From contig NZ_JAJSSH010000015.1 of the NCBI RefSeq assembly GCF_021403115.1, positions 1 to 64,000 on the forward strand: a DNA stretch of 64,000 bases, read 5' to 3'. Position 1 is the first letter of the stretch. Each line of letters opens with the position of its first letter. Source of the DNA: Sphingobium sufflavum (GTDB lineage Bacteria > Pseudomonadota > Alphaproteobacteria > Sphingomonadales > Sphingomonadaceae). Made by a program: the position numbers and the translations under genes. Under the pieces are notes generated by a model. The model did no database searches. It saw only the letters and a program-made list of their open reading frames with translations, and had not been told where the DNA came from. Below, one piece after another: positions 35,135-43,219 of the stretch.

Positions 35135-35204
35135 AATGGAATTATTTGCACATCGGTTGCGAAAGTCGGCGATGCGACCGGCCTTCGCCCAGATTGACAC
35201 ATAG
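35121..35204 (+). CDS. Possible 27-aa peptide
   Basis: ATG at 35121 lies within the end of the DUF5681 gene, after GAGGAGG. The peptide starts MPGAEMELFAHRLRKSAM and stops 12 bases before the next gene. It could be a coupling peptide that keeps ribosomes moving; no family is known. Confidence 0.25.
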   Translation: MPGAEMELFAHRLRKSAMRPAFAQIDT

Positions 35205-35216
35205 GGGCACCGGCTC

Positions 35217-35636
35217 ATGACGACGATAACCACACAGCGGAACAGGGTCGTAACCGACCAGCCCGAACCAGACGACGTAATGGTCTATATCGGCTGGACA
35301 GGTCCCACCGATGAACCGGGCGTGCGCCGCACCCTCTCAACCCGCTACATGCCCATCGCTTCCTATCAGGAGTGCTTGGATTGGGCGGTGGGCATCGCGG
35401 ATCAGATGACGCACCCGCTCTACGTCGTCCCGCTCAACCATAACGACATTCTCCGCACCGACCGCTGGACGCCGTTTGCCGGCCTGCTCGCCACCCTGAC
35501 GGATCAGGAGCGCGGGGCGCTGCGCCGAGATGTGGTCAACAGCATGTGCGAGATCATGCGCGACTGCGACGACTGGCACGTCCGTGCCGATGCCCACGAC
35601 ATTCTTACTCAACTGAAAGTGATACATCATGACTGA
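35217..35636 (+). CDS. Hypothetical protein of the integrative element (139 aa)
   Basis: Not recognised. MTTITTQRNRVVTDQPEPDD opens an acidic protein with VYIGWTGPTDEP and a C-terminal helical part (RGALRRDVVNSMCEIMRDCDDW). GGGG lies before the ATG. The stop overlaps the next small gene by 8 bases, so the run is probably one transcript. Confidence 0.6.
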   Translation: MTTITTQRNRVVTDQPEPDDVMVYIGWTGPTDEPGVRRTLSTRYMPIASYQECLDWAVGIADQMTHPLYVVPLNHNDILRTDRWTPFAGLLATLTDQERGALRRDVVNSMCEIMRDCDDWHVRADAHDILTQLKVIHHD

Positions 35637-35781
35637 CAAAACCGAAGAACTGAAAGCTGACATTTCCCTTGAGGAGCGCCAGCGCATTGACCGCGAGAAG
35701 CAGAAGGAAATCCGCGAGGGCCTTCGCAACCGGCACTTGAACTTGCCCACCGAGGCATGTGCTGTGGATCGTCGCGGCTGA
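35629..35781 (+). CDS. Small charged hypothetical protein (50 aa)
   Basis: MTDKTEELKADISLEERQRI and the following helix are extremely rich in Glu/Lys/Arg, consistent with one long coiled helix. It overlaps the preceding stop by 8 bases and ends 4 bases before the next ATG. Unknown function. Confidence 0.5.
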   Translation: MTDKTEELKADISLEERQRIDREKQKEIREGLRNRHLNLPTEACAVDRRG

Positions 35782-35785
35782 CCAC

Positions 35786-35992
35786 ATGAGCCTCCGTGCC
35801 CTCCAACGTCGCGTGAAGCGGATTGAGGAGGGCCGGAAGCCGCGACCGTCGCCCATCGTCATATGGTTCGGCTCATGGGATGCCTTCGTTGACGGGGCGT
35901 ATGCGGCGGTGAGTGCGGGCGCGCTGGACGCGGAATTCCTCGACGTGGTGGACGCTCTCCGCGCTTGGGAGGCCAGCGGGGTTTGGCAGTAA
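35786..35992 (+). CDS. Small hypothetical protein (68 aa)
   Basis: MSLRALQRRVKRIEEGRKPR is a basic helical N-terminus, followed by a more ordered PIVIWFGSWDAFVDGAYAAV segment. An in-frame ATG at 35759 inside the preceding gene is a weaker start. It is part of the small-gene run before the membrane protein. No family recognised. Confidence 0.5.
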   Translation: MSLRALQRRVKRIEEGRKPRPSPIVIWFGSWDAFVDGAYAAVSAGALDAEFLDVVDALRAWEASGVWQ

Positions 35993-36057
35993 AGCCCTTA
36001 AACTGCATTGCGTTTCTGCATCAGCTATTGCTAGCTGTCGCTCCAGGGGGCGATTAA

Positions 36058-36924
36058 ATGCAGTCGATATTGGTTTTTTTATCCGAACCGTTGGTCGGAA
36101 CCGTGCTTGGATTCATCGGTGTAGCACTGGCGGTATATTTCTACTTCAAATCAAAGCAGGTTGCGCGTCTTGCTTTGCAGTCAGAGGAAATTGCAGTTGT
36201 TGGAAGCGCGACGTCCGCATTCGACCAGCATCTGGAAATTCGCTTTGGAGGCGAAATTGTCCAGCGCGTAACTAAGACGCGGGCGATTATATGGAACTCA
36301 GGTAACACGACGATAGAGGGCAGCCGAATAGCTGATGCGGACCCCTTGCGTGCGGTTGTTGGTGAGGGAAGCCAAATCCTAAAGGTCGAATTGGTTCGGC
36401 AGTCTCGGCCTGTGAATGATGTAAAGTTCACCATTGATAGGCGCCAGGTCTTTTTCAATTTTGACTTTCTAGATCAGAATGATGGATTCGTTGTCGAGTT
36501 CATACACTCTGGCATGAGGCGAGAGCTCGAATGGTTTGGTACACTTCGGGGCATTCCAGAGGGCCTGAGCACGTTCAATTCACGGAACCCTATTGAGCGT
36601 TTGGCTCTCCACCTGCCGAAGAAGGTGCTTCGGACCGTTGGCGTTGCAGCCCCTCTCATCGCTGCGCTGGCGGGAGCCCTAATGGCTGCGGGAGGGCTTT
36701 TCAGCGATCATCTCGGGAAATTAGCACCAGCGTTTTACTGGCCATTAGAGGCAAAACCTGGACCGCAATGGTCTATGGTTTTAGGTGGCCTGCTTTATGC
36801 GTCGCTTCCGCTGGCGATGTTGTGGATGAGGCGTCGTCGCTTTCCAGCTGCTTTAGAAGTGCGAGCGAAGCCGCAGAGCGAACAAGAGGAAGCCTCTAAC
36901 GGCACAAAGGAGTTAACCAGCTAG
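36058..36924 (+). CDS. Membrane-anchored hypothetical cargo protein (288 aa)
   Basis: Not recognised. One N-terminal transmembrane helix (13-30), a ~160-residue beta-rich soluble domain (EIRFGGEIVQRVTKTRAIIW, then NSGNTTIEGSRIADADPL), and two C-terminal transmembrane helices (193-213, 239-257) with a charged tail. GGGGG precedes the ATG. It is noticeably lower in GC than the rest of the window, stands next to attR with no partner gene, and looks like recently acquired cargo. That is the position where satellites and islands often carry defence or exclusion genes. Confidence 0.7.
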   Translation: MQSILVFLSEPLVGTVLGFIGVALAVYFYFKSKQVARLALQSEEIAVVGSATSAFDQHLEIRFGGEIVQRVTKTRAIIWNSGNTTIEGSRIADADPLRAVVGEGSQILKVELVRQSRPVNDVKFTIDRRQVFFNFDFLDQNDGFVVEFIHSGMRRELEWFGTLRGIPEGLSTFNSRNPIERLALHLPKKVLRTVGVAAPLIAALAGALMAAGGLFSDHLGKLAPAFYWPLEAKPGPQWSMVLGGLLYASLPLAMLWMRRRRFPAALEVRAKPQSEQEEASNGTKELTS

Positions 36925-36953
36925 AAATACGCTAGATGAGAGCGGGCAAACAG

Positions 36954-36978
36954 AAACGGGCAGCTTTCGCTGCCCGTT
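36954..36978 (-). terminator. Element-borne terminator of tRNA-Pro (attR side)
   Basis: Stem AACGGGCAGC / GCTGCCCGTT (10 bp) with a GAAA loop on the minus strand, 26 bases beyond the tRNA CCA and followed by TCTGTTTG. It resembles the attL-side copy at 28706, so the element supplies a replacement terminator when integrated. Confidence 0.75.
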
Positions 36979-37001
36979 AAGTGCTTGTTAAAGCTGGTAA
37001 A

Positions 37002-37049
37002 TTTGGTCGGGACGAGAGGATTCGAACCTCCGACCCCCACACCCCCAGT
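37002..37049. repeat. attR, 48-bp direct repeat inside tRNA-Pro
   Basis: Exact copy of 28758-28805 forming the 3' half of the functional tRNA gene. Identity ends just inside the anticodon stem, typical for tyrosine-integrase targets in tRNA genes. Confidence 0.93.
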
Positions 37050-37080
37050 GTGATGCGCTACCAGGCTGCGCTACGTCCCG
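37004..37080 (-). tRNA. tRNA-Pro (anticodon GGG)
   Basis: 77 bases including encoded CCA. Acceptor CGGGACG pairs with CGTCCCG, the D arm is GCGCAGCCTGGTAGCGC, and the anticodon loop CTGGGGG gives anticodon GGG. The T loop is TTCGAAT. Half of the gene is supplied by the integrated element, which keeps it intact. Confidence 0.96.
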
Positions 37081-37337
37081 ACCGGAGCGGCGCATTTAGG
37101 CGGAAGTTTTCGAATTGGCAAGCGCCCATTGGCAGCTTTTCGTCGACAGGGGGTATGGGCGGTCCGGACAGCGCCCCGCGCGCCGACGCCGTTGCCCGGC
37201 GGAGAGGGGGCGCCGCCGTCCGCAGGGCGAACGCGGTTGCGTGGGCGCGGCCCATGTGATAGCCGCCCGCCTTCGGCAGGCACGGGCCTTTTGGCCCCTC
37301 CGACAGCCTGCCCCCAAGAGAAGAAAAGCCGCAACCC
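37081..37337. other. Intergenic region between tRNA-Pro and yajC
   Basis: 257 bases of chromosomal spacer that should hold promoters for tRNA-Pro (minus) and yajC-secDF (plus). No confident hexamers, repeats or small ORFs were seen. Confidence 0.5.
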
Positions 37338-37676
37338 ATGCTCATCACGCCTGCTTTCGCTCAGACCTCGACTGCTGCCGCTGGCGGCACCGGCGCCCTG
37401 ATCGCCCAGATCGCGCCGCTGGTCCTGATTTTCGCCGTCTTCTATTTCCTGCTGATCCGTCCGCAGCAAAAGCGGATGAAGGAGCATAAGGCCAAGCTGG
37501 AAGCCGTGAAGAAGGGCGATCAGGTCATCACCGGCGGCGGACTGGTCGGCAAGGTGGTGCGCGTCGACGAAGTCTATGTCGATGTCGAACTGGGCCAGGG
37601 CCTGAAGGTCAAGGCCGTCAAGTCGACACTGAGCGACGTGCTGACGCCGGGCGCTCTGCCCGCCGCGAACGACTGA
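37338..37676 (+). CDS. yajC: Preprotein translocase subunit YajC (112 aa)
   Basis: Small inner-membrane accessory of SecDF. A transmembrane helix (~24-42, QIAPLVLIFAVFYFLLIRPQ) ends in the diagnostic RPQQKRMKEHK. A KVNDVVITGGG-like segment (KKGDQVITGGGLVGKVVRVD) and the YVDVELGQG beta-rich tail follow. Length is normal. It lies 9 bases before secD, and yajC-secD-secF is the standard order. It is the first core-genome gene after the integrated element. Confidence 0.96.
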   Translation: MLITPAFAQTSTAAAGGTGALIAQIAPLVLIFAVFYFLLIRPQQKRMKEHKAKLEAVKKGDQVITGGGLVGKVVRVDEVYVDVELGQGLKVKAVKSTLSDVLTPGALPAAND

Positions 37677-37685
37677 TCGGACCCC

Positions 37686-39287
37686 ATGCTCGATTTCCCA
37701 CGATGGAAGGTCTCGCTCATCTGGGCGGCGCTGATCCTCGGCATGCTCTGTGCCGTCCCCAGCTTCCTGCCTGAGCGCCTGCTTGCCCCGCTGCCCGGTT
37801 TCCTGAAGCCGCGCGTCAACCTGGGTCTCGACCTGTCCGGCGGCAGCCACCTGCTGCTGGAGGCCGATCCGGCCGAGGTCGCGAAGCTGAAGCTGACCAC
37901 GATGGAAGAGCAGATCCGCACGGAGCTGCGCCGGGGCGACCCGAAGATCGCGATTGGCGACATCAGCGCAACGGGCGGGCAACTCTCCTTCATGGTTCGC
38001 GATCCGCAGCAGGTCGATGCCGCCGTGGAGCGCATCCGTCCCATGACGCAGGGCGCGGGCATGACCGGCCAGCGCGATTTCGACGTGACCGTGAAGGATG
38101 GCAACACCATCACCGTCGCCCCGACGCAGGCCGGCCTCGACGCCGCGGTTAAGAGCGCGATGGAAGTCGCGACCGAGATCATTCGCAAGCGCATCGACGA
38201 AATGGGCACGCGCGAGCCGACCATCCAGCAGCAGGGCAGCACCCGCATCCTGGTGCAGGTGCCCGGCGTGCAAGACCCGACGGCGCTGAAAGCGTTGCTG
38301 GGCCAGACCGCCAAGCTGGAATTCAAGCTGGTCGACGCGACCGCCAATCCCGCCGAAGTGGCGCAGGGCCGCGCGCCCATCGGCAGCGAAGTTCTGCCCT
38401 ATCCCGAAAATCCCAGCGGCATCCCTTTCATCGCGGTGAAGCGGCAGGTGATGGTGTCGGGCGACGAACTGTCCGACGCTTCGCAGGGCTATGACCAGCA
38501 GTCGAGCGCCCCGGTCGTCAATATCAAGTTCAACGGATCGGGCGGCCGCAAGTTCGGCCGCGTGACGCAGGAGAATGTGAACAAGCCGTTCGCGATCATC
38601 CTGGACGGCAAAGTCCTGTCTGCGCCCAACATCAATGAGCCGATCCTGGGCGGTTCCGCGCAGATCAGCGGCAATTTCTCCGTCGACAGCGCGAACCAGC
38701 TCGCCATCTCGCTGCGCTCCGGCAAGCTGCCGGTGAAGCTGAACGTGGTGGACGAGCGGACGGTCGGGCCGCAACTGGGCGCCGATTCGATCCGCGCGGG
38801 CATCATCGCTTCCATCGTCGCGGTGGCGGCGGTCATCATCTTCATGTTCGTCAGCTATGGCCGGTTCGGCATGTATGCGAACTTTGCCGTGGTCATCAAC
38901 GTGCTGGTCATCGTGGGGGTCATGGGCATCCTCAACGCCACGCTGACCCTGCCGGGCATCGCCGGTTTCGTGCTGACCATCGGCACGGCGGTCGACGCCA
39001 ACGTGCTGGTCTATGAGCGTATCCGCGAGGAACGCCGCCGGGGCCGGGGCGTGGTGCAGTCGGTCGAGTTCGGCTATAAGGAAGCCAGTCGCACCATTTT
39101 CGAGGCGAACGTGACGCACGCCATCGCGGGCGGCATCATGCTGGCGCTGGGCAGTGGCCCGGTGAAGGGCTTCGCCATCGTCCTGCTGATCGGCATCGCG
39201 ACATCGGTGTTCACCGCCGTGGTGTTCACGCGCATGCTGGCGGCCCGGTGGCTGCGCCATGCGCGGCCCACGGACATTGTGATCTGA
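37686..39287 (+). CDS. secD: Protein translocase subunit SecD (533 aa)
   Basis: RND-family membrane protein that uses the proton gradient to pull exported proteins through SecYEG. An N-terminal helix is followed by the P1 domain opening with GLDLSGGSHLLLEAD and a large periplasmic region. Five C-terminal helices carry TVGPQLGADSIRAG and VDANVLVYERIREE. Length is typical for alphaproteobacteria. It is between yajC and secF (16 bases to secF), clearly one operon. Confidence 0.97.
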   Translation: MLDFPRWKVSLIWAALILGMLCAVPSFLPERLLAPLPGFLKPRVNLGLDLSGGSHLLLEADPAEVAKLKLTTMEEQIRTELRRGDPKIAIGDISATGGQLSFMVRDPQQVDAAVERIRPMTQGAGMTGQRDFDVTVKDGNTITVAPTQAGLDAAVKSAMEVATEIIRKRIDEMGTREPTIQQQGSTRILVQVPGVQDPTALKALLGQTAKLEFKLVDATANPAEVAQGRAPIGSEVLPYPENPSGIPFIAVKRQVMVSGDELSDASQGYDQQSSAPVVNIKFNGSGGRKFGRVTQENVNKPFAIILDGKVLSAPNINEPILGGSAQISGNFSVDSANQLAISLRSGKLPVKLNVVDERTVGPQLGADSIRAGIIASIVAVAAVIIFMFVSYGRFGMYANFAVVINVLVIVGVMGILNATLTLPGIAGFVLTIGTAVDANVLVYERIREERRRGRGVVQSVEFGYKEASRTIFEANVTHAIAGGIMLALGSGPVKGFAIVLLIGIATSVFTAVVFTRMLAARWLRHARPTDIVI

Positions 39288-39303
39288 GGGGCGGAGACAC
39301 CAC

Positions 39304-40275
39304 ATGAAACTGCTCAAATTCGTCCCCGACAATACGAACATCAAGTTCGTCGCCGTCCGTCACTGGGCCTTTGCGATCACGGCGTTGCTGACGGTCTTGG
39401 CGGTCGCGGTCACGGTCCATCGCGGCCTCAACCTCGGCGTCGATTTCGTCGGCGGCCTGATGATCGAGGAAAGCTTCCCGACGCCGCCGGACCTGGACAA
39501 GGTGCGATCGACCGTCGACGCGCTGGGCGTGGGGGAAAGCGCGCTGCAACAGTTCGGCGATCCCAAGACCGTCTCCATCCGCTTGCCCGCGCCGCAGACG
39601 GACGACGAAGGCGCGACCAACGCCATCGTGACCAAGGTGCAGACCGCTCTGCGCACCGAATTCCCCGGCGCGAAGTTCAGCCGCTATGATGCGGTGTCGG
39701 GCAAGGTGTCGGGCGAGCTGGTGCAGAATGGCGTGCTGGCGGTCGTGCTGGCCATCGTCGGCATCGCGATCTTCAGCTGGTTCCGCTACGAATGGCAGTT
39801 CGGCGTCTCCACCTTTGTCGCCATCGTCCATGACGTGCTGCTGACGCTGGGCTTCTTTGCGATCACCCGGATGGAGTTCGACCTCAACATCGTCGCCGCC
39901 ATCCTGACCATCGTCGGCTATTCGATCAACGACAAGATGGTGATCGACGACCGTATCCGCGAAAATATGCGCAAATATCGCAAGATGGAGATGAAAGACC
40001 TCATCGACCTGTCCGTCAACGAGACGTTGCCGCGCACGGTCATGACCTCGCTCACCATCCTGCTGGCGCTGACCGCGCTGTTGCTGCTGGGCGGTCATGT
40101 GCTGCGCGGCTTCACGGCGGCGATGATGCTGGGCATCATCATCGGCACCTATTCGTCGGTCTATGTGTCCTCCTCGCTGCTCATCACGCTGGGCCTGACC
40201 CCGCAGGCGGTCGACCGCAAGCCCCAGTCCGGGCCGGTGGGCGATGCGGAGCGCGTCAGCAAGCGCCAGCCCTGA
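39304..40275 (+). CDS. secF: Protein translocase subunit SecF (323 aa)
   Basis: Partner of SecD with six transmembrane helices. GLNLGVDFVGGLMIEESF is near the N-terminus, TVHDVLLTLGFF-like AIVHDVLLTLGFFAITRMEF in the middle, and YSINDKMVIDDRIREN and NETLPRTVMTSLT after it. GGAG lies 8 bases before the ATG. The Mth938-like gene begins 19 bases after its stop and is probably cotranscribed. Confidence 0.97.
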   Translation: MKLLKFVPDNTNIKFVAVRHWAFAITALLTVLAVAVTVHRGLNLGVDFVGGLMIEESFPTPPDLDKVRSTVDALGVGESALQQFGDPKTVSIRLPAPQTDDEGATNAIVTKVQTALRTEFPGAKFSRYDAVSGKVSGELVQNGVLAVVLAIVGIAIFSWFRYEWQFGVSTFVAIVHDVLLTLGFFAITRMEFDLNIVAAILTIVGYSINDKMVIDDRIRENMRKYRKMEMKDLIDLSVNETLPRTVMTSLTILLALTALLLLGGHVLRGFTAAMMLGIIIGTYSSVYVSSSLLITLGLTPQAVDRKPQSGPVGDAERVSKRQP

Positions 40276-40294
40276 ACCGGACAGGCCCCGACTG

Positions 40295-40675
40295 ATGGAA
40301 TTCCGCAGGGAAGGGCCGGTCGCCGGGCCGGTCGTCCGGGGCTTTTCGGGCCATGGCTTTCGCGTTGGCGAGACCCTGTTCGCACAGGGCGTGATGCTCG
40401 ATCCGGAACGCGCGGTCGAATGGGCCGCGCCGGATGGCGTCGCGCGACTGGTGCCGGCGATGATCGAAGGGCTGCTGGCGCTCGACCCGCTTCCCGAATT
40501 CCTGCTGCTGGGCACCGGCGCTTCGCTGGAACAGCCGCCCCGCGCTTTCGTCGCCGCCGTCGAAGCGCGCGGGATCGGCGTGGAGGCAATGGACAGCCGC
40601 GCGGCGGCCCGCGCCTGGGGCGTGCTGCGGCAGGAAGAACGGTGGATCGTCGCGGCGCTGATGCCGCTGGGCTGA
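40295..40675 (+). CDS. Mth938-like (DUF498) domain protein (126 aa)
   Basis: Small cytoplasmic protein of the Mth938/NDUFAF3-like family: FRREGPVAGPVVRGFSGHGF, then LLGTGASLEQPPRAFVAAVE, and AARAWGVLRQEERWIVAALM. In alphaproteobacteria it regularly follows secF. Family relatives in mitochondria help complex I assembly; the bacterial role is unsettled. The ATG at 40295 is chosen because earlier codons overlap the secF stop without an RBS. Confidence 0.85.
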   Translation: MEFRREGPVAGPVVRGFSGHGFRVGETLFAQGVMLDPERAVEWAAPDGVARLVPAMIEGLLALDPLPEFLLLGTGASLEQPPRAFVAAVEARGIGVEAMDSRAAARAWGVLRQEERWIVAALMPLG

Positions 40676-40838
40676 ACGGGGCTGGGGCATGGCCGCCGCT
40701 ATCCGTTTCCTGGGGCCTGATCCGGGGTTCATAGCTGTTAGAAAAGCGGGATCGCGGAAGAGGTCCGGGATGACGACACGGATTTTCTGAGACTGTCGAA
40801 CGCGGTCTGGGGCTTGCTCCAATCCCCGCAGGGCTGCG

Positions 40839-42038
40839 TTACCCCGGTCGAGTCGCGCAGGCGCGCAGATGCGCCTCCAGCGCCTCCCCATTCGCATCCC
40901 ATGTAAAGCGCAGTGCGGGTGCACGGACGGCTTGCGCCGCAGGAGGATTGGCGCGCAGCTCGGACAGGGCGGCGGCGATGGCTTGCGGCGTCCGCTCCAC
41001 GATGCGGCCCGCCGCCGGGCTGTCCAGCAATTCGCGCGCGCCGCCGACATCGCTGATGACGATGGGCGTGCCGCTGGCCAGCGCCTCCACCCACGCATTG
41101 GCGAGACCTTCGGAGGCGGAGGGCAGACACATCGCATCCGACGCGGCCAGCCAGCCGGGCAGCTCGCCATGGGGCACGGAGCCGAGAAAGCGGACCCGCC
41201 CGGCAAGGCCGTGGCGCTGGACCTGCGCCATCAGGGCCGCCTTGTCCGGTCCCTCACCGATCAGCAGCAGGGTGGCGTCGGGCAGGGCGTGCAGGGCGTC
41301 GATCACCAGCGCCTGGCCCTTGCGCGGGATCAGCGCGCCGACGCAGGCGATGGTAAAGCCTGCAAGGCCGCGCGCCGCCTTTGCCGCGGTCCGGTCGCCG
41401 GGTGTGAAGCGGTCGAGGTCGACACCGGTATAATGGACGCGGATGCGCTCCCCCGGCATATCCAGCGCGATCATCGACTCGCGCATCGCGCCCGACACGG
41501 CCAGCATCCCCGCCGCCCGCTGCCCGGCCTCCCGCACGGCGGTGCGGGTCGCGGGGGCCGTGCCCCAATGATGGATGTCCGCCCCGCGCGCTTTCACCGA
41601 ATAGGGAACGCCGAGCAGTGCGGACAGGCGCATCGCGACGGGACCGTCGGGGAAGAAGAAGCTGGCGTCGATCACATCGAAGGGTCGCTCGGCGTGCAGC
41701 CTGCGGACCAGCGGCGCGATGGCGCGGGCCATCAGCGCGGCGGTCCAGCGGCCGCCAGTGCCGGGAATGACCGGAAAGCGGGGGCGGTGGACGGTCAGGC
41801 CGTTGCGCTCCTCCCGCACCGGCAATGCGCGCCTGCGGGCATAATGGGGGGCGAGGCGAAGCGGGAAGGGCGGCAGGCCGATCGGCGCGATCACGGTCAC
41901 TTCCACGCCCGCGCGGGCGGCGAGGGCGCGCGTCTGCCGCTCAACGAAAATGCCGAAATTGGGCTGCGGTCCGCTAGGGAACAGCGTGGAGAGCGTCAGG
42001 ACGTGGAGGGGCGCGGAAGCTGGCATGGCGCAGGGCAT
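40839..42038 (-). CDS. Glycosyltransferase family 4 (399 aa)
   Basis: GT-B enzyme of family 4. The N-terminal half is HVLTLSTLFPSGPQPNFGIF with VERQTRALA. The C-terminal half has CVGALIPRKGQALVIDAL, LIGEGPDKAALM, and PSASEGLANAWVEALASGTP with the EG...E catalytic region. It probably transfers a sugar onto a surface polysaccharide or glycolipid. It stands alone, 163 bases from the Mth938-like gene (convergent) and divergent from a GNAT gene. The start may be the ATG at 42026 rather than 42038; neither has a strong RBS. Confidence 0.9.
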   Translation of the reverse strand: MPCAMPASAPLHVLTLSTLFPSGPQPNFGIFVERQTRALAARAGVEVTVIAPIGLPPFPLRLAPHYARRRALPVREERNGLTVHRPRFPVIPGTGGRWTAALMARAIAPLVRRLHAERPFDVIDASFFFPDGPVAMRLSALLGVPYSVKARGADIHHWGTAPATRTAVREAGQRAAGMLAVSGAMRESMIALDMPGERIRVHYTGVDLDRFTPGDRTAAKAARGLAGFTIACVGALIPRKGQALVIDALHALPDATLLLIGEGPDKAALMAQVQRHGLAGRVRFLGSVPHGELPGWLAASDAMCLPSASEGLANAWVEALASGTPIVISDVGGARELLDSPAAGRIVERTPQAIAAALSELRANPPAAQAVRAPALRFTWDANGEALEAHLRACATRPG

Positions 42039-42172
42039 AGCGCAACGGAGGCTAAGGGATCGCTAAATCGACGCGCGGAACGGTGCGGATCGTTCGGCGG
42101 GAGAGGGCTTGACCGGCCCACGGCCCGCTGATAGCCAGATGAGAACATTGTTCTCAAAATAAGGGGGCGGGT

Positions 42173-42814
42173 ATGGAGAGGGTTGACGCGGGGATGGGGC
42201 AGGCGGTCGGACCGGGGATGAATGCGCCTGTGATGCGTCCTGCCACGCGGCGTGACCGGGGCGGGATGACCGCCTCGCTTTGCGCGGCCTTTGCCGATGA
42301 TCCGGGCCTGCGCTGGATATGGCCCGACCGGGACGACCGGCTGGCGCGACTGCCATATTTCTTCCAGGCGATCCTGGCCGGCACGATGGCGCAGGGCGTC
42401 GCGCTCTGTTCCGGGGAGCGGGCGGCGGTGTCGCTCTGGCGGCAGCCGGGGCGCATCCATCCGGGCCGTTGGGAGACACTGCGCGGCCTGCGCGACATGG
42501 CGCGGGCCTTTCGCAGCGGGCGCGAGCGGTCGCAACTGTTGAGCCAGACGCTGAAGGCGCACCAGCCGCGCGATGGCGACTGGTGGTATCTCCAGTTCAT
42601 CGGCGTTCGACCGGACGCGCAGGGGCGCGGGCTGGGCGGCGCGGCGATCCGCGCGGGGCTGACGCGCGCGGGTGCGGCGGGCCGGCCCGTCTATGTCGAG
42701 GTCATGAACCCCGACAATCTCGGCTATTACCGGCATGTCGGATTCAGGACGGTGGCCGAGTTCGACATCCCGGACGACGGGCCGCATGTGTGGGGGATGC
42801 TCTGGCATGGCTGA
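42173..42814 (+). CDS. GNAT-family N-acetyltransferase (213 aa)
   Basis: Acetyl-CoA-binding motif A is seen as QFIGVRPDAQGRGLGGAAIR (about 141-160). Motif B follows as PVYVEVMNPDNLGYYRHVGF. The N-terminal half (AFADDPGLRWIWPDRDDRLA) matches the GNAT group that includes puromycin-type acetyltransferases. The acceptor is unknown. It is followed after 31 bases by the NTF2-like gene, which has its own GAGGAGA site. Confidence 0.85.
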   Translation: MERVDAGMGQAVGPGMNAPVMRPATRRDRGGMTASLCAAFADDPGLRWIWPDRDDRLARLPYFFQAILAGTMAQGVALCSGERAAVSLWRQPGRIHPGRWETLRGLRDMARAFRSGRERSQLLSQTLKAHQPRDGDWWYLQFIGVRPDAQGRGLGGAAIRAGLTRAGAAGRPVYVEVMNPDNLGYYRHVGFRTVAEFDIPDDGPHVWGMLWHG

Positions 42815-42845
42815 GGCGGGGCAGGATCATCGCGAGGAGAGCATC

Positions 42846-43211
42846 ATGACGGACCATGCCACCATCGTTGCCGCCATCCACCGCTATTGCCGGGTCCAGT
42901 GCGAAAAGGACCGGGAGGGCTGGGCGTCGCTCTTTGCGGAGGATGTGGTGCAGGAAGACCCGGTGGGCTTGAGCCGGACGCAGGGCCGGGCGCAGGTCAC
43001 TGGCCCATTTTGGGACAATATCGTGCGGAACGATGTGCAAATCTGGCTGACCGACGAGATCATCGTGTGCGGGCGGGAGGCGGTGGCGATCATGGCCTGC
43101 GACATTGGCCCTGCGGACCGGCGGCGACGGCTGGCGCCAGTGGTGGACCAGTTCGTCTTCGACGCGGAAGGCCGCATCGCCGTCGTCCGGGGATTTTATA
43201 ACCTCGGCTGA
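42846..43211 (+). CDS. SnoaL/NTF2-like small cone-barrel protein (121 aa)
   Basis: A ketosteroid-isomerase/SnoaL-like fold: MTDHATIVAAIHRYCRVQCE, CEKDREGWASLFAEDVVQED, then a beta-rich half with VVDQFVFDAEGRIAVVRGFY. Such proteins isomerise or hydrolyse small ligands or bind them. The ATG at 42846 has GAGGAGA 8 bases before it; the longer frame overlaps the GNAT gene without an RBS. It converges on the XRE regulator with 8 bases between stops. Confidence 0.82.
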   Translation: MTDHATIVAAIHRYCRVQCEKDREGWASLFAEDVVQEDPVGLSRTQGRAQVTGPFWDNIVRNDVQIWLTDEIIVCGREAVAIMACDIGPADRRRRLAPVVDQFVFDAEGRIAVVRGFYNLG

Positions 43212-43219
43212 GGGCGCGT

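Larger units (their letters stand above)
28758..37049. mobile_element. 8.2-kb integrative element in tRNA-Pro(GGG)
   Basis: Bounded by a 48-bp direct repeat of the tRNA-Pro 3' half, with a tyrosine integrase next to attL and the intact tRNA at attR. Cargo runs from integrase to a small HTH protein, a DUF3987 ATPase, a zinc-ribbon protein (opposite strand), then unknown genes, a DUF5681 protein and a membrane protein. No capsid, portal, terminase large subunit, relaxase or type IV secretion gene is visible. It therefore looks like a phage satellite or mobilisable island that needs a helper. Base composition falls towards the right end. Confidence 0.92.

Noticed and set aside
37071-39344. 757-codon open frame antisense to yajC-secD
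   Set aside because: His/Asp/Gln-rich shadow typical of the complementary strand of GC-rich genes; secD is unambiguous on the plus strand.
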